Assembly (NCBI GenBank): GCA_016934695.1
Contig: JAFGSH010000104.1
Span: forward strand, 1-7,118
Source of the DNA: Deltaproteobacteria bacterium
Lineage (GTDB): Bacteria; Desulfobacterota; Syntrophia; Syntrophales; UBA2210
DNA: 7,118 nt
Reading direction: 5' to 3'
In this document: in pieces, positions 1 through 5,362 of the stretch
How the letters are laid out: every line of letters starts with the position of its first letter
How positions within the stretch are numbered: position 1 is the stretch's first letter
Translations under genes and position numbers: made by a program
The notes under the pieces: model-generated
What the model was told of the DNA's origin: nothing
Database searches by the model: none
The model's input: only the letters and a program-made list of their open reading frames with translations

Positions 1-34
1 CGAAGGATTGACAGGACGATTTTGATTGAAACTA

Positions 35-66
35 AGGAGAGGGCTGCATCAGGGCGACCCTCTCCT
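35..66 (+). promoter_or_regulatory. Leader hairpin before the first gene
   Basis: A perfect 9-bp inverted repeat (AGGAGAGGG at 35-43, CCCTCTCCT at 58-66) encloses a 14-base loop, just before the ribosome binding site AAAGAGG (68-74) of the first gene. There is no T-run after it, so it does not look like an intrinsic terminator. The left arm itself resembles a Shine-Dalgarno sequence. It could stabilise the mRNA 5' end, mark a processing site or modulate translation; the function is inference, the stem is seen directly. Confidence 0.4.
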
Positions 67-83
67 CAAAGAGGCATTGAACG

Positions 84-971
84 ATGATCAAGAGGATCTT
101 TGTCGCCGGCGCGGGACTGATGGGGGGAGGGATCGCCCAGGTCTGCGCCCAGGCGGGGTATGAGGTGACGATCCGCGACCTGACGGACGAGCTCATCGAG
201 AAGGGACTCCTGTCGGTCAGGTGGTCGGCGGGAAAGCTGGTGGAGAAGGGGAAGACCCCCGGCACAGTCGATGAGATCATGGGCCGGATCACGGGGACGA
301 CCGACCTTTCCGCCGCGGCGTCCGCCGACTTCGTCTTCGAAGCCGTCGTGGAGGATCTCGCGGTCAAGCGGCAGCTCTTCGCCGACCTCGATGCCATATG
401 CCCCCCCTATACGGTCTTTGCCAGCAATACGTCGGCGATCCCCATCACGAAGATCGCCGGGGCGACGAACAGAAAGACGCAGTTCCTCGGCGCCCATTTC
501 TTCAGCCCCGTTCCGATGATGCGGATCGTGGAGCTGATCAGGACCGCCGAGACATCGGAGGAGACGATCGTCCTCGTCGAGGAGATCTGCCAGTCCCTGG
601 GAAAGGAGACGATCCGGGTCAACCGCGACGTTGCCGGCTTTGCCCTGAACCGGATCAATTACCCCAGCAGCGTCGAGGCGATCAGGCTGGTCGAGGCGGG
701 CGTGGTGAGCGTGGAGGACGTGGACAAGGGGATGCGGCTCGGATTCGGGCGCCCCATGGGTCCCTTTGAGACCTCCGACATGGCCGGTCTCGATGTGGCC
801 TACAACGCCTACAAGGCGGTCTACGAGGAGACGGGGGATGAAAAGTTCAAGCCCCCCGAGATCTTCCGGAAGAAGGTGGAGCGGGGCGAGCTGGGGCGCA
901 AGACCGGCATCGGCTGGTACCGCTACGACGGGGAAGGCAAAAAACTGGGGCCGGCGGATTTGCCGAAATAA
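84..971 (+). CDS. 3-hydroxyacyl-CoA dehydrogenase (paralogue 1)
   Basis: This 295-aa protein should oxidise an L-3-hydroxyacyl-CoA to the 3-oxoacyl-CoA with NAD+, the third step of beta-oxidation, in the cytoplasm. The N-terminal Rossmann domain opens with GAGLMGGG (residues 9-16). The family's catalytic residues can all be placed by spacing: S117 in SNTS, H138 in AHFFSPVP, E150 in RIVEL and N189 in FALNR. The C-terminal helical domain carries RPMGPFE and ends with the usual GRKTGIGWY. Its length matches the single-domain 3-hydroxybutyryl-CoA dehydrogenase family, with no hydratase fusion. AAAGAGG at 68-74 lies 9 bases before the ATG. One oddity is the segment before the catalytic Asn: VNRDVAGFALN has one extra residue and Ala where the family, and the second copy in this operon, has KDVPGF. 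The substrate is not determined; a C4 or a dicarboxylic hydroxyacyl-CoA are both possible. Confidence 0.93.
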   Translation: MIKRIFVAGAGLMGGGIAQVCAQAGYEVTIRDLTDELIEKGLLSVRWSAGKLVEKGKTPGTVDEIMGRITGTTDLSAAASADFVFEAVVEDLAVKRQLFADLDAICPPYTVFASNTSAIPITKIAGATNRKTQFLGAHFFSPVPMMRIVELIRTAETSEETIVLVEEICQSLGKETIRVNRDVAGFALNRINYPSSVEAIRLVEAGVVSVEDVDKGMRLGFGRPMGPFETSDMAGLDVAYNAYKAVYEETGDEKFKPPEIFRKKVERGELGRKTGIGWYRYDGEGKKLGPADLPK

Positions 972-1018
972 TGCTGCCGTTGCGCACCGTCGCCGGCTGG
1001 CAGAGACAGCGTTTTTAT

Positions 1019-1030
1019 AAGGAGAGGAGA
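1019..1030 (+). promoter_or_regulatory. Ribosome binding site fixing the hydratase start
   Basis: AAGGAGAGGAGA is a purine-rich double Shine-Dalgarno sequence ending 6 bases before the ATG at 1037. The reading frame is open back to an ATG at 971, but that one has no such site and would add 22 residues (LPLRTVAGW and onward) foreign to the crotonase family. The start at 1037 is therefore preferred. Confidence 0.8.
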
Positions 1031-1036
1031 GCACAG

Positions 1037-1816
1037 ATGAGCGAACAGGTTGTCAGCTATGTCATCGAGGATGAGATTGCCGTCATAACGATCAACAACC
1101 CACCCATGAATCCCCTGATCACCGCCGTCAGAGATCAGCTTTCGGCGATCATGACGGAGCTTGCGGGGAAGCTGGATGAGGTCAAGGCCGTGATCCTCAC
1201 GGGGTCGGGGAAGGCCTTCGTCGCCGGCGCCGATATCAAGTCCTTTCCGGAACTGACCCAGGAGAAGGCAAAGGCCCGTTTGCAGAAGACGCGCCCCCTC
1301 TATCAGCAGATGGAGGATTTCGCGAGACCCGTCATCTGCGCCATCAACGGGTACTGCCTCGGGGGAGGGCTGGAGCTTGCCATGAGTTGTGATATCCGCA
1401 TCGCCTCGTCGTCGGCCCAGCTGGGACAGCCGGAGATCAATCTCGGGATCATCCCGGGGGGCGGGGGAACCCAGCGTCTCCCCCGGCTCGTGGGGGCCGG
1501 TATCGCCAAGGAGCTGATCTATACGGGGAAGTTCATCAGTGCGGAGCGCGCCTATGAAATCGGGCTGGTGAATGCCGTTGTGGACCCGGATAAACTGATG
1601 GACGAGGCGAAGGAGATGGCGAGGCTCATCGCGAGCAAGTCCGTCCTCGCCGTCAGGGCCGCCAAGGAAGCGATCAACCACGGCCTCAACATGACCCTGA
1701 ACGAGGGACTCGATCTCGAGTCCATGCACTGGAGCTACCTCTGCGGGACGGAGGATCAGAAGGAGGGCGCGGCGGCCTTCATCGAGAAGCGCAAACCGAA
1801 CTTCGTCGGAAGGTAG
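1037..1816 (+). CDS. Enoyl-CoA hydratase (crotonase family)
   Basis: This 259-aa protein should hydrate a trans-2-enoyl-CoA such as crotonyl-CoA to the L-3-hydroxyacyl-CoA. Its length is typical of stand-alone bacterial crotonases. The first oxyanion-hole segment is KAFVAGADI (residues 59-67). The second is NGYCLGGGLELAMSCD (104-119). The two catalytic glutamates of true hydratases are both present: E113 in GGGLE and E133 in GQPEINLG, 20 residues apart as in rat mitochondrial hydratase (E144/E164). IPGGGGTQRLPR and the A-RAYEIGLVN segment follow. Having both glutamates argues against isomerase, decarboxylase or dehalogenase variants of the superfamily. It sits 65 bases after the first dehydrogenase and before the second, so its product can pass to either. 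Chain-length preference cannot be read from the sequence. Confidence 0.93.
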   Translation: MSEQVVSYVIEDEIAVITINNPPMNPLITAVRDQLSAIMTELAGKLDEVKAVILTGSGKAFVAGADIKSFPELTQEKAKARLQKTRPLYQQMEDFARPVICAINGYCLGGGLELAMSCDIRIASSSAQLGQPEINLGIIPGGGGTQRLPRLVGAGIAKELIYTGKFISAERAYEIGLVNAVVDPDKLMDEAKEMARLIASKSVLAVRAAKEAINHGLNMTLNEGLDLESMHWSYLCGTEDQKEGAAAFIEKRKPNFVGR

Positions 1817-1867
1817 GGACGGTATCGGGAAGCGGGAACGGAATAAAAACGGAGGATTGGAACGATA

Positions 1868-1873
1868 AAGGGG
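1868..1873 (+). promoter_or_regulatory. Ribosome binding site deciding the start of the second dehydrogenase
   Basis: AAGGGG at 1868-1873 is 8 bases before the ATG at 1882 but only 2 bases before the ATG at 1876. The spacing favours 1882, giving MGIKTIMVVG. A better-looking GGAGG at 1851-1855 is 20 or more bases from either start, which is too far. Confidence 0.5.
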
Positions 1874-1881
1874 TTATGGCA

Positions 1882-2769
1882 ATGGGAATCAAGACGATCA
1901 TGGTGGTAGGTTCAGGATTGATGGGGGGCGGCATCGCGCAGGTTGCGGCCCAGGCCGGCTACAGCGTCATCATGAACGATGTCAAGACGGAGTTCATCGA
2001 CAAGGGATTCAACACCATTACGAAGCTTCTCGAAGGGAAGGTCACGAAGGGAAAGCTTGACGGGGCGGAAAAGGATGCGATACTGGGCCGTATCGACAAG
2101 TCGATCGAATTTGAGGCCGCCGGGAAGGCGGATTTCGTCATCGAGGCGGCGTTCGAGAACCTGGAGGTCAAGAAGGGCATCTTCCAGCAGCTCGACGCCA
2201 TCTGCGGCGAAAAGGTCATCTTCGCGTCGAACACCTCGTCCATCCCGATCACCACGCTGGCCGCGGCCACGGGGCGCCCCGACCGGTTCATCGGGATGCA
2301 CTTCTTCAGCCCCGTGCCGGTGATGCGCCTAGTGGAGGTCATCCCCGGTCTGAAGACATCCGAGCAGTCGATTGCGGTAACCGAGGAGATCGCGGCGAAG
2401 ATGGGGAAAGAGACGGTCCGCGTGAAGGACGTGCCGGGGTTCCTGGTCAACCGCGCGAATGCGGCCTTCCGGGCGGAATGCTTCAAGTGTCTCCTGGAAG
2501 GGGTCGCCAGCCTCGAAGACATCGACAAGGCGATCAAGCTCGGTCTCAACCACCCCATGGGACCCTTCGAACTGGCCGATTTCGTTGGTGTCGAGATCGG
2601 ATACAACGTCTTCAAGACCCTCTACGAGGGGTATAAGGATCCGAAGTTCGCCCCGCCCCTGATCCTTGAGAAGCTTGTCGTCAGCGGGGATCTCGGGAGA
2701 AAGACCGGCAAAGGGTGGTACGACTACACCGCGGGAGAGAGGAAACCACGGACGGATCTCAAGTTCTAG
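1882..2769 (+). CDS. 3-hydroxyacyl-CoA dehydrogenase (paralogue 2)
   Basis: This is a second NAD-dependent 3-hydroxyacyl-CoA dehydrogenase of the same 295-aa length as the first, most like classical 3-hydroxybutyryl-CoA dehydrogenases. The Rossmann motif GSGLMGGG is at residues 10-17. Catalytic residues by family spacing are S119 (SNTSS), H140 (MHFFSPVP), E152 (RLVEV) and N190 (KDVPGFLVN); the last segment is canonical, unlike the first copy. The C-terminal domain has NHPMGPFELAD and ends GRKTGKGWYDY. By eye the two copies agree at roughly half of positions (not computed), so they are old paralogues or separately acquired, not a recent duplication. The start at 1882 is chosen on ribosome-binding-site spacing; 1876 would add only Met-Ala. 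Its position between the hydratase and the thiolase fits the reaction order. It probably handles the C4 step, by inference from its more canonical sequence. Confidence 0.93.
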   Translation: MGIKTIMVVGSGLMGGGIAQVAAQAGYSVIMNDVKTEFIDKGFNTITKLLEGKVTKGKLDGAEKDAILGRIDKSIEFEAAGKADFVIEAAFENLEVKKGIFQQLDAICGEKVIFASNTSSIPITTLAAATGRPDRFIGMHFFSPVPVMRLVEVIPGLKTSEQSIAVTEEIAAKMGKETVRVKDVPGFLVNRANAAFRAECFKCLLEGVASLEDIDKAIKLGLNHPMGPFELADFVGVEIGYNVFKTLYEGYKDPKFAPPLILEKLVVSGDLGRKTGKGWYDYTAGERKPRTDLKF

Positions 2770-2820
2770 CAACGGAGGGCCAAGGCCCGGGTCGGGGTGA
2801 AGACACAGACAGATGACGCG

Positions 2821-2847
2821 GTCCCGGCCGCTGCAGTCGACCGGGAC
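2821..2847 (+). promoter_or_regulatory. Hairpin upstream of the first thiolase
   Basis: GTCCCGG (2821-2827) and CCGGGAC (2841-2847) form a perfect 7-bp GC-rich stem with a 13-base loop, ending 4 bases before the Shine-Dalgarno core. A smaller GGGCC-AA-GGCCC palindrome lies at 2777-2788 in the same gap. Neither is followed by a T-run. They may shield the ribosome binding site or protect a processed mRNA end; this is inference. Confidence 0.35.
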
Positions 2848-2850
2848 GGT

Positions 2851-2858
2851 GAGGAGGT
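2851..2858 (+). promoter_or_regulatory. Ribosome binding site fixing the first thiolase start
   Basis: GAGGAGGT ends 4 bases before the ATG at 2863. The frame is open back to a GTG at 2797, but the extra 22 residues lack thiolase character and that GTG has no comparable site. The protein then begins MREVVIVDMARSAIG, as thiolases do. Confidence 0.85.
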
Positions 2859-2862
2859 TACA

Positions 2863-4113
2863 ATGAGAGAGGTAGTAATCGTTGATATGGCCAGGAGCGC
2901 CATCGGCAGACACGGCGGGACGATCAAGGATCTTCCCTTCTGGGACCTGCTGGGACAGACGGCGAAGGCCGTCGTTGATCGGAACAGCGGCCGGATCGCG
3001 CCCGAGATGTACGATTATGTCATCATGGGGCACGTGAAGCAGAACACGGTTGTGGCGAACACGGCCCGGAACCTGGTCCTGATGATCGGTCTCCCCGAAG
3101 AGGTGCCCGCCTTTACCGACACGATCGCCTGCGCCTCGGGGATGCTGTCGATCATGGAGGGGTACGAGTTTATCAAGAACGGTTTCGCCGACGTCATCCT
3201 GGCCGGCGGGGTCGAGTGGATGAGCGGCGGGGAGTACTTCCTCTTGGATACGGACAACCACGCCTTCGGGAACGGCGATGTGAAACTCCTCGATTCGATC
3301 ACGGCCGGCGGTCCCGGGGCGGCCCCGGTGGAACGGTACGGCAATATCCCCATGGGGATCACCGCCGAGAATCTCGTGGAGCTGCATAATATCCCCCGCG
3401 AAGAGCAGGATCGTTTTTCCCTGCGCAGCCAGCAACTGGCAGTCAGGGCGATCGAACAGGGCGAGTTCGAGGCCGAGATCATCCCCGTCAGGTACGAAAA
3501 AGACGACGGGACGATCGGCACCTTTGCCGTCGATGAATTTCCCCGGAAGGATACGACGCTGGAAGGGCTGGCGAAGCTCAAGCCCGTTTTCAAGAAGGAC
3601 GGGACCGTGACGGCGGGGAGCTCTTCGGGACGGAACGACGGAGCGGCGGTCTGCCTCATCATGTCGCGGGAGAAGGCCGACGAACTGGGCGTGACGCCGC
3701 GGGCGCGGATCCTCGCCTGCGGTGTAGCCGGTGTGGACCCGAAGATCATGGGGCGCGGCCCGGTTCCCTCCACCGCGATCGCGATGAAGAAGGCGGGGAT
3801 GACCCTGGCCGATATGGACATCGTGGAACTGAATGAGGCCTTCGCCGGACAGAGTCTCGCCGTCATACGCGAGTGGAAGGAGATGTACGGGGTCGACGAC
3901 GAATGGCTCGATACCCATATGAACCTGTGGGGAGGGGCAATTGCTCTCGGACATCCTCTCGGCGCCAGCGGCTGCATCATTACAACCAAGCTCTTCTACG
4001 GGCTTGAGCGGATGCGGAAACGGTACGGTCTGGCAACCTTATGCTGCGGGGGCGGTATCGGAGGGGCGATCATCATCGAACGGTTCGAGGGGCGGGAAGG
4101 AGGTGCCCAGTGA
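2863..4113 (+). CDS. Acetyl-CoA acetyltransferase / 3-ketoacyl-CoA thiolase
   Basis: This 416-aa thiolase should cleave a 3-oxoacyl-CoA with CoA to acetyl-CoA plus the shortened acyl-CoA, or run in reverse. The N-terminal half holds the acyl-accepting cysteine C90 in DTIACASGM. The C-terminal half has NEAFAGQ (324-330), GGAIALGHPLGASG with H364 (357-370), and the second catalytic cysteine in TLCCGGGIGG, where C394 fits the family Cys-x-GGG position. AGSSSGRNDGAA (251-262) is the CoA-binding loop. So the full catalytic set is present. The region between NEAFA and GGAIA is longer than I expect for the family, and the residue before GGAIA is Trp (NLWGGAI), where Asn is usual. It is followed by a second thiolase with a 4-base overlap, so the two are probably translationally coupled. 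Acetoacetyl-CoA is a reasonable substrate guess because the motifs are canonical, but longer substrates are not excluded. Confidence 0.92.
   Translation: MREVVIVDMARSAIGRHGGTIKDLPFWDLLGQTAKAVVDRNSGRIAPEMYDYVIMGHVKQNTVVANTARNLVLMIGLPEEVPAFTDTIACASGMLSIMEGYEFIKNGFADVILAGGVEWMSGGEYFLLDTDNHAFGNGDVKLLDSITAGGPGAAPVERYGNIPMGITAENLVELHNIPREEQDRFSLRSQQLAVRAIEQGEFEAEIIPVRYEKDDGTIGTFAVDEFPRKDTTLEGLAKLKPVFKKDGTVTAGSSSGRNDGAAVCLIMSREKADELGVTPRARILACGVAGVDPKIMGRGPVPSTAIAMKKAGMTLADMDIVELNEAFAGQSLAVIREWKEMYGVDDEWLDTHMNLWGGAIALGHPLGASGCIITTKLFYGLERMRKRYGLATLCCGGGIGGAIIIERFEGREGGAQ
4097..4104 (+). promoter_or_regulatory. Ribosome binding site for a GTG start inside the preceding gene
   Basis: AAGGAGGT, the full anti-16S complement, lies inside the last codons of the first thiolase gene and ends 5 bases before GTG at 4110. 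It fixes the second thiolase start, because the frame is otherwise open back to 4041 with arginine-rich sequence unlike a thiolase. The GTGA overlap suggests coupled translation. Confidence 0.85.
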
Positions 4114-5297
4114 AGGAAACGGTATTTGTCAGCGCGGTGAGGACACCGATCGGAGGCTATATGGGGTCGCTGAAGACCGTCAGGGTTCAGGACCTGGCGG
4201 CGCATACCATGAAGGCGGCGGTCGACCGGGCGGGGATCGATTCGGGCGCCCTCGATATGAGTATCTACAGCCAGTCGATGCAGAGCAGCCTCCCGGCGAA
4301 CGTGGGACGGCACGCCTGGACCCTGGCCGGCCTGAGCGAGGACCCGGCGGGGTATACCCTGAACACGCTGTGCGCCGGCGCCCTCCAGACGATGATCAGC
4401 GGCTTCAACAAGATCATCGGGGATGAGTATCAGGGAATGCTGGCCGGCGGCGTGGAGAGCTACAGCCTGGCCCACTACTACCTCTTTCACCCGCGGTATG
4501 AATTCGGGCCCCACAGCCTCTGTTTCAACGATTCGAAGCTGGAACTCGAGACGAACGCCCAGCCGGAAGAGGAGTACGGAGAGCTGACGGCGGCCGCCCT
4601 GGCCGACATCATCGCCTCACGGTACGGGTTCACGAGGAGTGTTCTGGACGCCTACGTGGTGTGCGATCACGAAAAGGCCCTCGCGGCGATCGAGGGCGGC
4701 CGTATCGGCAGACAGATCGAGCCGGTGACCGTCAAAGAGCGGAAGAAGGAGATCGTGATCGAGGCGGACGACCTGCCGGAAGCGATGTGCCTGGACGACC
4801 TGATGGCCCTCCCGGCAGAGAACGAAGGAGGAACGGCGACGGAGGCGAATGTGGCACCCTGGGCCGACGGAGCTGCATCGCTGGTCATGCTGTCGGCCGA
4901 GAGGGCGAAGGAACTGGGGGCAAAGCCCCTGGCGAAGATGCTCGGCTTCGGGATCGCGGCGGGGAACCCGACGGTCCCCGAGATGACCGCGCTTCGCTCG
5001 ATTGATAAGGCCCTGGCCATGTGCGGGCTGAAGATTGAGGTATTGGATTTTCTCGATATCCACACCCCGTCGGCCGCCTACGGCCTCGCCATGGAGGAAC
5101 TGCTCGGGGAGACGGTCTCGGGGAAGATAAACGTGGACGGCGGCTCCCTCGCCTTCGGGCATCCCGGCGCCGCGACGGGCGGCATCATGACGACCGGCAT
5201 GATTCACCGGCTGGCCGGGAAGAAGGGCCGCCGCGGGCTGATCTGCGTCGGGGCTCTGGGAGGACAGGCCCTGACGATTATTATTGAAGGGTGTTGA
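4110..5297 (+). CDS. Divergent thiolase-family protein
   Basis: This 395-aa protein is clearly thiolase-fold. It begins KETVFVSAVRTPIGGYMG and has a nucleophile-type cysteine C88 in LNTLCAGA, a GHP histidine H351 (SLAFGHPGAATGG) and a second cysteine C379 in ICVGALGGQA. Two conserved places differ. The position of NEAFA is occupied by HTPSA (318-322, in FLDIHTPSAAYGLA). The CoA-loop SG-x-NDGAA is ANVAPWADGAA (246-256). Some degradative and SCP-x thiolases have His in place of that Asn (HEAF, HDCF), but I do not recall HTPSA from a characterised family. The acid and base residues are intact, so it may well be active on an unusual 3-oxoacyl-CoA, for example a dicarboxylic or branched one. No DUF35 Zn-finger partner of the kind used by some atypical thiolases is adjacent. 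The GTG start overlaps the upstream stop. Confidence 0.85.
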   Translation: MKETVFVSAVRTPIGGYMGSLKTVRVQDLAAHTMKAAVDRAGIDSGALDMSIYSQSMQSSLPANVGRHAWTLAGLSEDPAGYTLNTLCAGALQTMISGFNKIIGDEYQGMLAGGVESYSLAHYYLFHPRYEFGPHSLCFNDSKLELETNAQPEEEYGELTAAALADIIASRYGFTRSVLDAYVVCDHEKALAAIEGGRIGRQIEPVTVKERKKEIVIEADDLPEAMCLDDLMALPAENEGGTATEANVAPWADGAASLVMLSAERAKELGAKPLAKMLGFGIAAGNPTVPEMTALRSIDKALAMCGLKIEVLDFLDIHTPSAAYGLAMEELLGETVSGKINVDGGSLAFGHPGAATGGIMTTGMIHRLAGKKGRRGLICVGALGGQALTIIIEGC

Positions 5298-5362
5298 GGT
5301 CGTGGTGGAAGACTGCTCAACATAGATAAAATGGGTATATGATAAAAGGAGGTACCGGGTTT
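5298..5362 (+). promoter_or_regulatory. AT-richer gap with the ribosome binding site of the dehydrogenase gene
   Basis: This 65-base gap is clearly more AT-rich than its flanks. It holds a full AAGGAGGT at 5346-5353, 9 bases before the ATG at 5363. That site selects 5363 over an ATG at 5339, which lies before it. TAAAAT at 5327-5332 resembles a -10 box, but the best -35 at 16 bases spacing (GTGGAA) matches only half of the consensus. A secondary promoter for the acyl-CoA dehydrogenase is possible but weakly supported. Confidence 0.35.

Noticed and set aside
8..36. TTGACA (8-13), a perfect -35 box
   Set aside because: The hexamer at 17 bases spacing is ACTAAG, a poor -10, and no better one is found at 16-18 bases.
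1..87. Forward frame open from the window edge to a TGA at 85-87 that overlaps the first ATG
   Set aside because: It would be an upstream gene ending in ATGA, but the 28 residues are Arg-rich and unlike a protein C-terminus, and the frame crosses a perfect hairpin. Sequence to the left of the window is needed to decide.
999..1012. GGCAGAGACAGCG as a sigma-54 site
   Set aside because: The spacing between the GG and GC elements is 8 rather than 10 bases.
996..1016. GCTG/CAGC stem followed by TTTTT before the hydratase gene, as a terminator
   Set aside because: The stem has only 4 bp, and the T-run is immediately followed by the hydratase ribosome binding site.
66..1034. 322-codon minus-strand open frame opposite the first dehydrogenase
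   Set aside because: Shadow frame of a clear family member, with composition bias and no recognisable domain.
2329..3954. 541-codon open frame on the minus strand opposite the second dehydrogenase and the first thiolase
   Set aside because: It lies opposite two unmistakable genes. Its translation is a low-complexity His/Asp/Arg/Pro-rich product, typical of the antisense frame of GC-rich coding DNA.
5312..5319. ACTGCTCA shared with the start of the inverted-repeat element at 6531-6538
   Set aside because: An 8-base match with no heptamer or arm nearby is easily chance.
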